A stretch of 64,000 nucleotides of DNA from Stutzerimonas stutzeri (GCF_002890915.1 NZ_POUT01000003.1:62001-126000); one strand, 5' to 3'. Positions 50,270 to 61,954 are shown, numbered from the stretch's first letter. Notes: generated by a model from the letters alone, not told the origin. A program made the numbers and translations.

Positions 50270-52294
50270 TCAGGCCTCGACCGGCTCGGCGGGCGAGTTC
50301 AGCGGCAGGCGCAGGGTGAAGGTGGAGCCGTGGCCGGGCTGGCACTGCACTTCCATCTGGCCCTGGTGATTGTTGGTGATGATGAAATACGAAACGGAAA
50401 GCCCCAGTCCGGTTCCCTGGCCGACCTCCTTGGTGGTGAAGAACGGCTCGAAAATGCGCTTGCGCACGGGCTCCGGGATGCCGCCGCCGTTGTCCTCGAC
50501 CTGGATTTCCGCCCACGGCGGGTTCAGCCGGGTGCGCAGGATGATCTGGCCGGGTTCCTTGCCCTGGTTGTGGTGGATGGCCTGGGCGGCGTTCTTCAGC
50601 AGGTTGAGCAGCACCTGCTCGAGCTCGTTGCCGATGCAGGGCACCCGATCCACGCGCGGATCGAACTCGCGGACGATGTGGATGGCCCTGAAGTCGAAGC
50701 TGTCCAGCAGCGCGAAATCGTTGCCGGCGATCTCCAGCGCCTGGTCGATCAGCAGCGGCAGGTGGCAGTCGGCCAACTGGCGATTGCTCATGCGGCTGAA
50801 GCTGAGCATGTGGCTGACGATCTTCGCCGCGCGCGAGCCGGCCTGCTGGATGCCGTCGAGCAGCTGTGGCACCTCGCGCCGATGCAGGTACTGGTTGACC
50901 GCCTCCAGGCGCACCCCGGTCTCCTCGGCGGCCTCGCGGTTGCGTTCCAGTTCCGGCGACAGGCGCCGGCGAATGTTCTGCGCGTTGTGCAGGATGGCGC
51001 CGAGCGGGTTGTTGATCTCGTGGGCCATGCCGGCAGCGAGGCTGCCGACCGAGAGCATCTTTTCCGACTGCACCATTATTTCTTCCATGTTGATGCGCTG
51101 GGTGATGTCGTCGATGCGGATCACCACCCCGCGGCCGCCAGCGCCCGTCAGTGGATAGAAGGTCAGGGCGTAGTGGCGTGGCTCGTCATGGCGGTGCCAG
51201 GTCACGCGCTCGATCTTCTCCACCTCATGGTGCTCGGAGGTGCGGCGGATCTGCGCGAGGAACGGCTTGAGCGGCTCGAAGGCGACGAAGACCGGTTGGT
51301 TCAGCGCATCGTCCAGCGGTGTGCCGGAGAGGGCGGTGGCTTCCTGGTTCCACTGGGTGACGTAGAGCTGCTCGTCGAGGGCGATCAGTGCCGAGGGCAT
51401 CGAGTCGATGATGTTGTTGAGGTATTTCTGGAAGCCGGTGAGCTTCTGCTCGATCTTGCTGCGTACCTGCACCTCCAGCTCCAGCTTGCGGTTGGAGTGG
51501 CGGGTTTCCTCAGCCAGCCCCTGCGCGTGATCGAAGGCCTCCTGGGCATCGTCGCGGGCGCGCTTGAGCTGCTGCTCGCGCGCCTCCATGCGCGACAGCA
51601 TGGTATTGAAGGCATCGGCCAGCCGGCCGATCTCGTCCTGGTTCTTCGGTGTGGCGCGCAGCGAGTAGTTCTCCTCGCGGGTCACCTGGCGCGACAGGGC
51701 TTCCAGATCGCGGATCGGGCGCGTGATCAGCTGGCGGATCTGCCGCGCCACCAGTACCCAGAGCAGCAGGCTGGCAAGCAGGATCGCCAGGCTCGCCGTC
51801 AGCGTGCCGGTGTAGAAGGCCCCGGGCAGTTCGCTGCTGGCGACCATCAGCAGGTGCCCGGAGCGGCCGTCCGGCTGGGGCAGTTCGACCAGCAGGCTGG
51901 CGCGGATTTCACCGGCACGCCACTGCACCACCTCGCTCAACTGGCCAGGCAGGCGTAGCCGGTCGCCCTGCTGCAGCTGTGCCAGGCTGTTGCCGTCGCG
52001 GTCATAGATCACCGCCGCCCGCAGGGGCGTGTAGTTATCCAGGCGCTCGAGCAGGGCGCTGGCCGACTCCGGCGAGGCCAGCGCCCGCGCACTGAGCTCC
52101 TCGGTGGCGAACAGCTCGCCGAGGGTGTGCATGGCCTGGGGCGCCACGCTCTGCCGGGAAATCCAGTAGGCCGCGCTGATGAACGCCAGGTTGGACACCA
52201 GCAGCACGGCGGCGAGCAGGACGAGCAGGGCGAGCAGCAGTTTGCGGCCGACCGGAAGGTTTTCGAGGCGCTGGCGCAGAGTCATGGTGGGCAT
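50270..52294 (-). CDS. HAMP/PAS sensor histidine kinase
   Basis: 674 residues (alternative ATG at 52285). TM1 about 17-40 ([20 protein letters not shown]), a periplasmic domain, TM2 about 180-205 ([15 protein letters not shown]), HAMP, coiled coil, PAS with [13 protein letters not shown], HisKA with phospho-acceptor His in [14 protein letters not shown], then HATPase boxes [21 protein letters not shown] and GTGLGLSVS. All catalytic blocks are intact. The pseudomonad counterpart (PA4398-like by recall) has been tied to motility and surface growth. It is grouped with a PanE-like and a receiver/GGDEF gene. Confidence 0.93.
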   Translation of the reverse strand: MPTMTLRQRLENLPVGRKLLLALLVLLAAVLLVSNLAFISAAYWISRQSVAPQAMHTLGELFATEELSARALASPESASALLERLDNYTPLRAAVIYDRDGNSLAQLQQGDRLRLPGQLSEVVQWRAGEIRASLLVELPQPDGRSGHLLMVASSELPGAFYTGTLTASLAILLASLLLWVLVARQIRQLITRPIRDLEALSRQVTREENYSLRATPKNQDEIGRLADAFNTMLSRMEAREQQLKRARDDAQEAFDHAQGLAEETRHSNRKLELEVQVRSKIEQKLTGFQKYLNNIIDSMPSALIALDEQLYVTQWNQEATALSGTPLDDALNQPVFVAFEPLKPFLAQIRRTSEHHEVEKIERVTWHRHDEPRHYALTFYPLTGAGGRGVVIRIDDITQRINMEEIMVQSEKMLSVGSLAAGMAHEINNPLGAILHNAQNIRRRLSPELERNREAAEETGVRLEAVNQYLHRREVPQLLDGIQQAGSRAAKIVSHMLSFSRMSNRQLADCHLPLLIDQALEIAGNDFALLDSFDFRAIHIVREFDPRVDRVPCIGNELEQVLLNLLKNAAQAIHHNQGKEPGQIILRTRLNPPWAEIQVEDNGGGIPEPVRKRIFEPFFTTKEVGQGTGLGLSVSYFIITNNHQGQMEVQCQPGHGSTFTLRLPLNSPAEPVEA

Positions 52295-52330
52295 GGAACG
52301 GCAGGACGATTTCTGCAGGGTAGCCGTGCC

Positions 52331-54212
<1,882 letters not shown>

Positions 54213-54288
54213 TGGCAAGCTCAATCAATTGAAGGGTGGACGTCCTGTCACGCATTGCCGTCGGGCGGGCACTGGCACGTCGAATCGT

Positions 54289-54294
54289 TATAAT
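54289..54294 (+). promoter_or_regulatory. yajQ: Candidate yajQ promoter -10 (TATAAT)
   Basis: A perfect TATAAT 81 bases before the yajQ start. The expected -35 position is poorly matched (about 54266-54271). Confidence 0.4.
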
Positions 54295-54374
54295 GAACGC
54301 GCATTCTTAACCGTCAAGCCACGCGCGTTCAGCCCTTGTCGCCAGTCGCGCTTTCTTTCATATGGAGGAAACCC

Positions 54375-54854
54375 ATGCCCTCGTTCGACGTGGTGTCCGA
54401 ACTGGACAAGCACGAAGTCACCAACGCGATCGACAATGCGATCAAGGAACTCGATCGCCGTTACGACCTGCGCGGCAAAGGTAGCTTCGAGCAGAAGGAT
54501 CTCACCGTGAATGTGACGGCTGAAGCCGAGTTCCAATTGGAGCAGATGCTGGAAATTCTCAAATTGAGCCTGGTCAAGCGCAAGATCGATATCCAGTGCC
54601 TGGAGATCAAGGACGCCTACGCTTCCGGCAAGACCATGAAGCAGGAAGTGGTGCTGCGCGAGGGGATCGACAAGGAGCTGGCGAAGAAGATCGTCGCCCA
54701 CATCAAGGACGCCAAACTCAAGGTGCAGGCGGCCATCCAGGGCGAGCAGGTACGGGTCACCGGCAAGAAGCGTGACGACCTGCAGGAGGCCATCGCCCTG
54801 CTGCGCGGCCATGAATTCGGCATGCCCTTGCAGTTCAACAACTTCCGCGACTGA
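54375..54854 (+). CDS. yajQ: YajQ-family nucleotide-binding protein
   Basis: 159 residues from the ATG at 54375 behind GGAGGAAA, giving [20 protein letters not shown], the diagnostic start. Two ferredoxin-like folds; the FNNFRD terminus is typical. YajQ proteins are reported to bind c-di-GMP and act as transcription-linked effectors in some pathogens. It is divergent from the degenerate-GGDEF gene, which is suggestive. Confidence 0.95.
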   Translation: MPSFDVVSELDKHEVTNAIDNAIKELDRRYDLRGKGSFEQKDLTVNVTAEAEFQLEQMLEILKLSLVKRKIDIQCLEIKDAYASGKTMKQEVVLREGIDKELAKKIVAHIKDAKLKVQAAIQGEQVRVTGKKRDDLQEAIALLRGHEFGMPLQFNNFRD

Positions 54855-54943
54855 TTCCCTGCGCCTTAGGGCGTGCGTTTCATCCCCTCTATCGCCGGGG
54901 CTCGCACTGCGGGGCCCGGCTGTCAAAAAAGGAGCTTCTTCTC

Positions 54944-55768
54944 ATGGACTTCAGCATCGACTCGCTGGTCGATCTTTCCGAATCCTGGTTGCCGATCGTA
55001 TTGCAGTACGGCGCGCAGGTGACTCTTGCACTGATCACCCTGCTGCTCGGCTGGTGGCTGATCAATCTGCTGACCACCAAGGTCGGCGGCCTGCTGCAGC
55101 GCCGCCAGGTCGACCCGACGCTGCACGGTTTCATCGGCAGCCTGGCCAGCATCATTCTCAAGGTGCTGCTGCTGGTCAGCGTGGCCTCGATGGTCGGAGT
55201 GGAAACCACCTCGTTCATCGCCGTGATCGGTGCTGCCGGCCTGGCCATCGGCCTGGCGCTGCAGGGCAGCCTGGCGAACTTCGCCGGTGGCGTGCTGATT
55301 CTGCTGTTCCGCCCGTTCCGCGTCGGCGAATGGATCGAGGCCCAGGGCGTCAGCGGCACCGTCAATTCGATCCAGATCTTCCATACCGTGCTCAAGACCG
55401 GCGACAACAAGACCGTGATCGTGCCCAACGGCGCGTTGTCCAACGGGCACATCACCAACTTTTCCCGCGAGCCGCGCCGCCGTGCCGACATCAATGTCGG
55501 CATCGACTACGGCAGCGACATCAAGCTGGCGCGCAAGATCCTGCTGGAGATCGCCGAGGACCCGCGCGTGCTGCGCGATCCCGAGCCGGTGGTGTTCGTC
55601 ACCGGGCTGGGCGACAGTGCGGTGAACCTGTCGTTGCGCGTATGGGTGGCGACCGGGGATTTCTGGCCGGTGACCTTCAGCTTCACCGAGCAGGCCAAGG
55701 AGCGGCTGACCGCCGCGGGCGTCGGTATCCCGTTCCCGCAACGGGTGGTGCATCTGGTACAGAGCTGA
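54944..55768 (+). CDS. mscS: Small-conductance mechanosensitive channel
   Basis: 274 residues. Three TM segments (about 24-44, 66-86, 92-114). The pore helix is GAAGLAIGLALQGSLANFAG, characteristic of MscS, followed by the beta domain FRPFRVGEWIEAQGVSGTV and the vestibule. It releases solutes under hypo-osmotic stress. Ends at a shared terminator with ampG on the other strand. Confidence 0.93.
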   Translation: MDFSIDSLVDLSESWLPIVLQYGAQVTLALITLLLGWWLINLLTTKVGGLLQRRQVDPTLHGFIGSLASIILKVLLLVSVASMVGVETTSFIAVIGAAGLAIGLALQGSLANFAGGVLILLFRPFRVGEWIEAQGVSGTVNSIQIFHTVLKTGDNKTVIVPNGALSNGHITNFSREPRRRADINVGIDYGSDIKLARKILLEIAEDPRVLRDPEPVVFVTGLGDSAVNLSLRVWVATGDFWPVTFSFTEQAKERLTAAGVGIPFPQRVVHLVQS

Positions 55769-55783
55769 TCATCGTTTCGAGGA

Positions 55784-55812
55784 CAAAGCCGGCGTGTAGC
55801 CGGCTTTGTCGT
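55784..55812. terminator. Bidirectional terminator mscS / ampG
   Basis: CAAAGCCGGC (55784-55793) pairs with GCCGGCTTTG (55799-55808), followed by TCGTTT on the plus strand. It lies between the convergent mscS and ampG genes. Confidence 0.7.
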
Positions 55813-55813
55813 T

Positions 55814-57514
55814 TCAGGGCTGCTCGGAGGCGACTTCGGTGCCGGGGCCATCCGATTGTCGACCGCCCTTGCGCCACTGCCAGGCGATCAGCACCAGCGT
55901 CGGTACGCCGAGCAGGGCGGTGACCAGGAAGAAATTGCTGTAGCCCAGGTGCTCCACCATCACCCCGGAATAGCCGCCGAGCAGGCGCGGCAACAGCAGC
56001 ATCAGCGAGCTGAGCAACGCATACTGGGTAGCCGAGAACTTCAGGTTGGTCAGGCTGGACAGGTAGGCGACGAAGGCGGTCGAGGCCAGCCCACCGCTGA
56101 AGTTGTCGCAGGAAATGGTGACGATGAGCATCTTCAGGTTCGCGCCCATTTCCACCAGCAGCATGAACATGAGATTGGTGGCCGCCGAGGCGGCGCCACC
56201 GAGGAAAAGGATCGGCAGGATGTTGAAGCGCACGATCAGCAGGCCGCCGAAGGCGGCGCCGAGCAACGTCATGACCAGGCCGAACAGCTTGCTGACGCTG
56301 GCGATCTCGTCCTTGGAAAACCCCTGGTCGATGTAGAACACGTTGGCCATCACCCCCATCACCGTGTCCGACATCCGGTAGGTGGCGATCAGCCCGAGCA
56401 GCAGCAGTGCCTGCCAGCGATAGCGGACGATGAAGTCGGTGATCGGCGTCAGCACCGGGCCCATCAGGATGCGCCCCGGCGCCGACAGGCAGCCCCAGCA
56501 GATCAGCAGGTACATGGTGCCGCGCGGCCAGTAGCCGCCCCAGTAGGACTGGAACATGCCGGTGGTCGAAACCATCAGGATGATCAGCACGATCACCGAC
56601 ACCGCCTGGTGGGCGAAGTCGAAACGCGGCGGCCGCTGCTTCTGCCCGGCCTGGCCGAGGATATGGCGCACCGGCACCAGCAGCGCACGGCCCACCGGCG
56701 AAACGCTGCCGAGAATGAACAGCGCATACAGCGTCGCGCGCGGCCAGGCCTGGGCGATCAGCGCGTTGATCATCGCCGGTACCGAGACGAGCAGCACCAG
56801 CAGCAGGCCGACGGCGGCGAGCTGGTGGTTGAAGCTGTAGCACGAGGGTTCGTTGGGCAGCGGCGCGGCGGCATCCGGTTCGCGGATCACCAGGCTGGTG
56901 ACCAGGCCGGGCAGGATCAGCAGGGCGAATGCCAGGTAGGTGACGCTCCAGGCGGCCTGGTTGTAGTCGAGGTTGCTCGAACCCAGCCACTCGGCGAGAA
57001 ACAGGGCGCCGGCGCTGGCCAGCAGCATGGCGATGCGATAGCCGGTCATGTAGCTCGCCGCCAGGGTCGCCTGCAGTTTGTCTTCGGCGATCTCCAGGCG
57101 ATAGGCGTCGATGGCGATGTCCTGGGTGGCGGAGGAAAACGCCACCATCACCGCCAGCGCGATGAGCATGGTCAGGTTGTGCTGTGGGTTGCACAGGGCC
57201 ATGCCGATCAGGCCCAGGGCGATCAGCGCCTGCGACAGCACCAGCCAGGAACGTCGGCGTCCGAGCGCGCCGATCCAGGGCAGGCGCCACTGGTCGAGCA
57301 TCGGCGACCAGACCCACTTGAAGGCATAGGCCAGGCTGATCCAGCTGGCGAAGCCGATGGTTTCCCGCGAGACGCCGGCCTCGCGCAACCACACCGAGAG
57401 CGTGGAGAACACCAGAACAGCGGGGAGACCGGCGGCGAAGCCCAGCAACAGCAGGGCCAGTGTGGCGGGGCTGGCGTAGGCGGCTAGCGCATCGCGCCAG
57501 GTTTCACGGGTCAT
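55814..57514 (-). CDS. ampG: Muropeptide permease AmpG
   Basis: 566 residues, an MFS-type protein with about 14 hydrophobic segments, longer than the ~490 of E. coli AmpG and like the P. aeruginosa one. Typical early block ASWISLAYAFKWVWSPMLDQ and later SFSATQDIAIDAYRLE-type motif (here FSSATQDIAIDAYRLEI). It imports anhydro-muropeptides for cell-wall recycling and feeds AmpC beta-lactamase induction. Confidence 0.95.
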   Translation of the reverse strand: MTRETWRDALAAYASPATLALLLLGFAAGLPAVLVFSTLSVWLREAGVSRETIGFASWISLAYAFKWVWSPMLDQWRLPWIGALGRRRSWLVLSQALIALGLIGMALCNPQHNLTMLIALAVMVAFSSATQDIAIDAYRLEIAEDKLQATLAASYMTGYRIAMLLASAGALFLAEWLGSSNLDYNQAAWSVTYLAFALLILPGLVTSLVIREPDAAAPLPNEPSCYSFNHQLAAVGLLLVLLVSVPAMINALIAQAWPRATLYALFILGSVSPVGRALLVPVRHILGQAGQKQRPPRFDFAHQAVSVIVLIILMVSTTGMFQSYWGGYWPRGTMYLLICWGCLSAPGRILMGPVLTPITDFIVRYRWQALLLLGLIATYRMSDTVMGVMANVFYIDQGFSKDEIASVSKLFGLVMTLLGAAFGGLLIVRFNILPILFLGGAASAATNLMFMLLVEMGANLKMLIVTISCDNFSGGLASTAFVAYLSSLTNLKFSATQYALLSSLMLLLPRLLGGYSGVMVEHLGYSNFFLVTALLGVPTLVLIAWQWRKGGRQSDGPGTEVASEQP

Positions 57515-57553
57515 ACATCGAGGTTCTGCACAGAGGGGTACGAAAGGCGCACT

Positions 57554-57913
57554 CTAACCGCTGTGCTCCGTCGAATGCCAGCCGTGCCGACGCATGTCCA
57601 CCCGGTCGTTGGCGATGGTCAGACCTTCGGCGCGCAGGCGCATGCGCTGCTCGTGCCCGGCGGGGCTGCCGGCCGGCAGGCTCAGGCGTCCGCCGGCGGC
57701 GATCACCCGGTGCCAGGGCAGGCTGGTGTCGTCCGGAAGCTGCGACATCAGCCGGCCAACCCAGCGCGCGGCCCGCCCGAGCCCGGCCATGGCGGCCAGT
57801 TCGCCATAGCTCACCACCTTGCCTGGCGGGATCTGCGCCATCACCAGGTAGACGGCCGCGCGACGCGCTTCGGCATCGGCGCCGGGGGGCAGCAGAGGGG
57901 CTTGTTCGATCAT
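57554..57913 (-). CDS. Alkyltransferase-like protein (MGMT fold, Cys to Trp)
   Basis: 119 residues from the ATG at 57913 (AGGAAG at good spacing; an upstream in-frame start at 57967 lacks one). MGMT DNA-binding blocks are IPPGKVVSYGELAAMAGLG and ARWVGRLMSQ. The active-site motif is PWHRVI, with Trp in place of the acceptor Cys of PCHRV. Such ATL proteins bind O6-alkylguanine and flag it for nucleotide excision repair. Confidence 0.9.
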   Translation of the reverse strand: MIEQAPLLPPGADAEARRAAVYLVMAQIPPGKVVSYGELAAMAGLGRAARWVGRLMSQLPDDTSLPWHRVIAAGGRLSLPAGSPAGHEQRMRLRAEGLTIANDRVDMRRHGWHSTEHSG

Positions 57914-58051
57914 GCGCGAGGCTTCCTGTGCGGGGCGAACGGAGTGGTTGATGAACTCGCTTCCCATTCAGCGGTCAGTGCTTGCTGTGACTACAAGCAT
58001 AGGGATAATGCCAGCCCTTCAACCGCTCTCGATCAGTTTTTCGGCTCATTT

Positions 58052-59056
58052 ATGTTTTCCAGAACCCTGCTTTGCGTGGCGCTTTCCGCATTCTCCCTGC
58101 CGTTGCTCGCCGATACCGTCTGGCTGAAGAACGGCGATCGCCTGACCGGCAAGATCAGCGTGCTCGATGGCGGCAAGCTGCTCATCGAAACCGACTACGG
58201 CGGTTCGATTCCGCTGAAATGGGACAAGATCGCGACATTGGAAAGCGACCAGAAACTGCTGATCAAGCAGGACGATGTCACCGGCGAGCTGGCCCAGTCG
58301 CTGCACCCCGCCGAGGAGGGCAAGGTCGTCCTCGCCAATGGTGCCGAACCGCGCACCGTGGAGCTGGCGAGCATTTCGCAGATCATCCATCCCAAGCCAC
58401 TGATCCAGGACTTCACCTGGAAGGGCAACATCGATGTGGCGATGGATTACAAGCGCGCCGAGACCGATACCGACGACTATGACATCTCCTTCGACACCAA
58501 GGCCCGCCACGGGCGCTGGCGGCACAACGGCAGCGGCAACTACAACCGCGAATACCGCGATGGCGTGACGGTCACCGACAACTGGGATGTGGAGTATGCG
58601 CTCGACCGCTTTCTCGACGAGCACTGGTTCTGGCAGGGGCGCCTGAACTACAAGCGCGACCAGATCGAGGACGTGCGCCGGCAGCGGACCATCGGTACCG
58701 GTCCGGGTTACCAGTTCTGGGACAACGATCTGGGCGCGTTCTCGCTGGCCTCGCTGATCAACCGCAGCGACTACGAGTTCGCCGATGGTGACAAGGAAGA
58801 TTTCTATCTGGCCGCGCTGAAGTGGGACTACAACCGCTATCTGGTGGGCAAGACGTTCGAGCTGTTCAGCACCGGCGAACTCGGCAAGCCGCTGGAGAAC
58901 GTGGCGGACTATGCACTGGATGCCGAAGTCGGGCTGCGCTACAAGGTGACCGACTGGGCCTCGCTGAACATGAAGGCCGAAAAGGACATCATCAGTGGCG
59001 CCGAAAGCGACCTCGACGAAACCCGCTACAGCATCGGCTTCGGGGTGGGCTGGTAA
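58052..59056 (+). CDS. DUF481 outer-membrane-beta-barrel-like protein
   Basis: 334 residues from the ATG at 58052. Signal peptide ends about SLPLLA. The N-terminal part (DTVWLKNGDRLTGKISVLDG) is the small beta domain often found before DUF481, and the C-terminal half is a series of amphipathic strands ending YSIGFGVGW, with an aromatic last residue. Probably an outer-membrane protein induced under salt or envelope stress in relatives; function not established. Confidence 0.85.
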   Translation: MFSRTLLCVALSAFSLPLLADTVWLKNGDRLTGKISVLDGGKLLIETDYGGSIPLKWDKIATLESDQKLLIKQDDVTGELAQSLHPAEEGKVVLANGAEPRTVELASISQIIHPKPLIQDFTWKGNIDVAMDYKRAETDTDDYDISFDTKARHGRWRHNGSGNYNREYRDGVTVTDNWDVEYALDRFLDEHWFWQGRLNYKRDQIEDVRRQRTIGTGPGYQFWDNDLGAFSLASLINRSDYEFADGDKEDFYLAALKWDYNRYLVGKTFELFSTGELGKPLENVADYALDAEVGLRYKVTDWASLNMKAEKDIISGAESDLDETRYSIGFGVGW

Positions 59057-59065
59057 AAAAAGCAG

Positions 59066-59093
59066 CTGCAAGCCGCAAGCTTCAAGCTGCAAG
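59066..59093 (+). repeat. Four-unit 7-bp repeat after the DUF481 gene
   Basis: CTGCAAG, CCGCAAG, CTTCAAG, CTGCAAG in direct succession, starting 10 bases after the stop codon. The unit is related to the CTTCAGG array at 29746. Confidence 0.85.
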
Positions 59094-59144
59094 AGGAGGC
59101 GAATCGGGCTCCTCTTATGGCTTGGAGCTTGTCGCCGCAGTGCC

Positions 59145-59229
59145 GTAGGTTGGGTTGAGGCGCGAAGCGACGAAGCCCAACACGTTCCTGCCGATCCCCG
59201 TTGGGCTTCGCTGGCTCAACCCAACCTAC
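59145..59229. repeat. Large interrupted palindrome between convergent genes
   Basis: Outer arms GTAGGTTGGGTTGAG (59145-59159) and CTCAACCCAACCTAC (59215-59229) pair perfectly. Inner arms CGAAGCCCAAC (59171-59181) and GTTGGGCTTCG (59200-59210) also pair perfectly. It fills the gap between the DUF481 gene and the convergent SDR gene and may act as a transcription barrier for both. Confidence 0.9.
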
Positions 59230-59242
59230 CTCATATCGATCT

Positions 59243-60001
59243 TTACAGCCGCAGGCCCCCGTCCAGCTCCAGGATGCGCCCGGTGTAGTAGTCGTTCTCG
59301 AAGATATAGGCCACCGAATGAGCGATCTCGGCTGGCTTGCCCATGCGCCTGAGCGGAATGCCGGCGGTCATCTTCTCCAGCGCTTCGGGCTTCATGCTGG
59401 CGACCATTTCGGTCTCGATGAAGCCGGGGGCGATTCCCGCCACGCGGATGCCGTAGCGCGCCAGTTCCTTGGCCCAGACCACCGTGGCCGAGGCCACTCC
59501 GGCCTTGGCGGCGGAGTAGTTGGTCTGGCCCATGTTGCCGGCCCGCGAGATCGAGGAAATGTTGACGATCACCCCGTGGCTCTGCAGCTCGACCATCTTC
59601 GCCGCGACTTCACGGGTGCAGAGGAACACGCCGGTGAGGTTGACGTCGATCACCGCCTGCCACTGGGCCAGGCTCATCTTGCTGATCTCGCCGTCCTTGA
59701 CCTTCAGCAGCAGGCCGTCGCGCAGGATGCCGGCATTGTTCACCAGCCCGTGCAGGCCGCCGAAATCCTCGACTACGCATGTGACCATGTCGATCACCTG
59801 CGCCTCGTCGGCGACGTTGCACAGGTAGGCGCGGGCGTCGCCACCGGCCGCCTTGCAGGCCGCCACGGCTTCGTCCAGGCGCTCCTGGTTCAGGTCCACC
59901 AGCGCCAGGCGTGCGCCCTTGCCGGCGAGGTACTCGCCCATGGCGCGGCCGAGTCCCTGGCCGCCGCCGGTGACGATGATGACCTTGTCTTGGATCTGCA
60001 T
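59243..60001 (-). CDS. Short-chain dehydrogenase/reductase (FabG-like)
   Basis: 252 residues. Cofactor motif [24 protein letters not shown], catalytic Ser in [20 protein letters not shown] (Ser, Tyr-x-x-x-Lys all present) and the C-terminal [20 protein letters not shown]. It resembles 3-ketoacyl-ACP reductase, but many such paralogues act on other ketones. Divergent from the HugZ-like gene with a 104-bp gap. Confidence 0.93.
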   Translation of the reverse strand: MQIQDKVIIVTGGGQGLGRAMGEYLAGKGARLALVDLNQERLDEAVAACKAAGGDARAYLCNVADEAQVIDMVTCVVEDFGGLHGLVNNAGILRDGLLLKVKDGEISKMSLAQWQAVIDVNLTGVFLCTREVAAKMVELQSHGVIVNISSISRAGNMGQTNYSAAKAGVASATVVWAKELARYGIRVAGIAPGFIETEMVASMKPEALEKMTAGIPLRRMGKPAEIAHSVAYIFENDYYTGRILELDGGLRL

Positions 60002-60105
60002 GCCAATCTCCTTCTTATCGTTCTATTGCGGTAAACGACGCCCGCGGGGGAAACCGTTATGCTGGGCGCTCCGTCGAATCGAAGAAGCCTCTCGAGGAGC
60101 CCCAG

Positions 60106-60813
60106 GTGAGCGCTGAAGCCGTCAAGCATGCCCGACAACTCCTGCTCAAGGAATACCGTGGCGTGCTCTGCACCCATTCCCAGGCCATGCCCGGCTTTCC
60201 GTTCGGCTCGGTGGCCCCCTATTGCCTGGATGCCCGCGGATGGCCGTTGATCCTGATCAGCCGCATCGCCCAGCACACCCGCAACCTCAAGGCCGACGGC
60301 CGTTGCTCGCTGCTGGTCGGCGAGCGCGGTGCCGACGATATCCAGGCCGCCGGCCGGCTCACCCTGCTGGCCGAGGCGCGTCAGTTGAGCGAGCCCGCGC
60401 AGATCGAGGCGGCCGCTCAGCGCTACTACCGTTATTTTCCCGAATCGCGGGACTATCATCGGGTGCACGACTTCGATTTCTGGACCCTGGAACCGGTGCG
60501 CTGGCGCTATATCGGCGGCTTCGGTGCGATTCACTGGCTGGACCGGGTGGCGCTGGCCAACCCCTTTGCCGCCGATGGTGGCGAGGTGGAGCGGGACATG
60601 GTCGAGCACATGAACGACGATCATGCCGCGGCGATCGCCCACTACGTCGAACAGGCCGGATTGCCGGCCGATCCGCCGGCGCAGCTGGCCGGCATCGACA
60701 GCGAGGGCTTTCACCTGCGCATCGGCCAGGCGCTGCACTGGCTGCCGTTCGCCGAAATCTGCCAGACGCCGCTGGCGGTACGTCAGGCGCTGGTGGCGAT
60801 GGCGCGGCGCTGA
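60106..60813 (+). CDS. HugZ-like haem-utilisation / pyridoxamine-oxidase-fold protein
   Basis: 235 residues from a GTG at 60106. N-terminal FMN-split-barrel-like domain (VLCTHSQAMPGFPFGSVAPY, SRIAQHTRNLKADGRCSLLV). The C-terminal DUF2470 domain is clear: VEHMNDDHAAAIAHYVEQAG. Relatives handle haem or flavin; direct activity is not predictable. Confidence 0.85.
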   Translation: MSAEAVKHARQLLLKEYRGVLCTHSQAMPGFPFGSVAPYCLDARGWPLILISRIAQHTRNLKADGRCSLLVGERGADDIQAAGRLTLLAEARQLSEPAQIEAAAQRYYRYFPESRDYHRVHDFDFWTLEPVRWRYIGGFGAIHWLDRVALANPFAADGGEVERDMVEHMNDDHAAAIAHYVEQAGLPADPPAQLAGIDSEGFHLRIGQALHWLPFAEICQTPLAVRQALVAMARR

Positions 60814-60954
60814 GCTGAGCTGAGTGGATTCAGCTTGGCGTCAGCCGCGCCCTGCATAATCCGTTTACAGACTCCGTTCCATGCGGGTTGAATTCGACCC
60901 GCGCCGCCGTCATCTACAGATGACTGGAAGCCAATCTTCCGTCAAGGATCATCG

Positions 60955-61413
60955 ATGCGAATCTTCTTTGTGCTGTTCCTGTTGTTTCCGCTGGCCGAGT
61001 TGTACGTGCTGATCAAGGTCGGCAGCTCGATCGGCGCGCTGGCGACCATCCTGCTGCTGGTGCTCAGCGGCATCGCCGGCATCCTCCTGCTGCGCCTGGC
61101 CGGCTTCGCCACCGCCTGGCGCGCCCGCGAGCGCCTGGCGCGCGGCGAGCTGCCGGAGCGCGAGATGCTCCAGGGCCTGATGATGGCCATCGGCGGCGGG
61201 CTGCTGTTCCTGCCGGGCTTCATCAGCGACGGGCTGGCGCTGCTGATTCTCTTCCCGCCGACCCGCAACCTGCTGCTGCGCGTGCTCAACCGCCGGATCG
61301 AGGCTCAGGTGCGCCGCCAGCGCGCCTTTGCCGACGACCTGCAGGCGCGTTCCGGCCCGCAGCGACCGAACGTGATCGAAGGCGAATGGGAGCGGCGCGA
61401 CCGTGATCGGTAA
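60955..61413 (+). CDS. fxsA: FxsA family membrane protein
   Basis: 152 residues. Two or three TM segments: FFVLFLLFPLAELYVLIKVG, IGALATILLLVLSGIAGILL and a later hydrophobic segment IGGGLLFLPGFISDGLALLI. The C-terminus is charged. FxsA suppresses phage T7 exclusion in E. coli. It is followed by a terminator and precedes groES as in P. aeruginosa. Confidence 0.9.
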   Translation: MRIFFVLFLLFPLAELYVLIKVGSSIGALATILLLVLSGIAGILLLRLAGFATAWRARERLARGELPEREMLQGLMMAIGGGLLFLPGFISDGLALLILFPPTRNLLLRVLNRRIEAQVRRQRAFADDLQARSGPQRPNVIEGEWERRDRDR

Positions 61414-61430
61414 CGTCACCGCACGACCGA

Positions 61431-61465
61431 CCGGCATGCCAGATGGCATGCCGGTTTCGTTTCCA
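61431..61465 (+). terminator. Terminator after fxsA
   Basis: CCGGCATGCC (61431-61440) pairs perfectly with GGCATGCCGG (61445-61454), tetraloop AGAT, then TTTCGTTT. Confidence 0.9.
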
Positions 61466-61489
61466 GCCATGAAAATTTCATCGGCGCCC

Positions 61490-61518
61490 CTTGAAATACT
61501 CTTGAACGCCCGCATGTA
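61490..61518 (+). promoter_or_regulatory. Sigma-32 heat-shock promoter of groESL
   Basis: CTTGAAA (61490-61496), 13-bp spacer, CCGCATGTA (61510-61518). The sigma-32 consensus is CTTGAAA with CCCCATNTA, so the -10 differs at one base. A 143-base leader follows before groES. No CIRCE repeat was seen. Confidence 0.85.
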
Positions 61519-61660
61519 GCGGACACCGCAAGGTCGCTGTCGGTGTTCGACAGTCCGTCTTCTGCGGCTCGCGCTGCGGGCCGCAACCGGCACCGCCGGA
61601 TTTGCTAACCCGCCGATCACGTGGATCGGCATGGAACCACTCTAGTAGGAGAGATCGACA

Positions 61661-61954
61661 ATGAAGCTTCGTCCTCTGCATGACCGCGTCGTGATTCGTC
61701 GCAGCGAAGAAGAAACCAAGACCGCCGGCGGCATCGTCCTGCCGGGCTCCGCTGCCGAGAAGCCGAACCGTGGCGAAGTCGTTGCCGTCGGCGCTGGCCG
61801 CGTCCTGGACAACGGCGAAGTGCGCGCGCTGGCCGTCAAGGTCGGCGACAAGGTGGTGTTCGGCCCGTACTCGGGCAGCAACACCGTCAAGGTCGATGGC
61901 GAAGACCTGCTGGTGATGAGCGAGAACGAAATCCTCGCCGTCATCGAAGCCTGA
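61661..61954 (+). CDS. groES: Co-chaperonin GroES
   Basis: 97 residues, exact family length. Start [20 protein letters not shown] and the mobile loop [11 protein letters not shown] that contacts GroEL are intact. It caps GroEL. AGGAGAG ribosome site. Encoded 47 bases before groEL. Confidence 0.98.
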   Translation: MKLRPLHDRVVIRRSEEETKTAGGIVLPGSAAEKPNRGEVVAVGAGRVLDNGEVRALAVKVGDKVVFGPYSGSNTVKVDGEDLLVMSENEILAVIEA

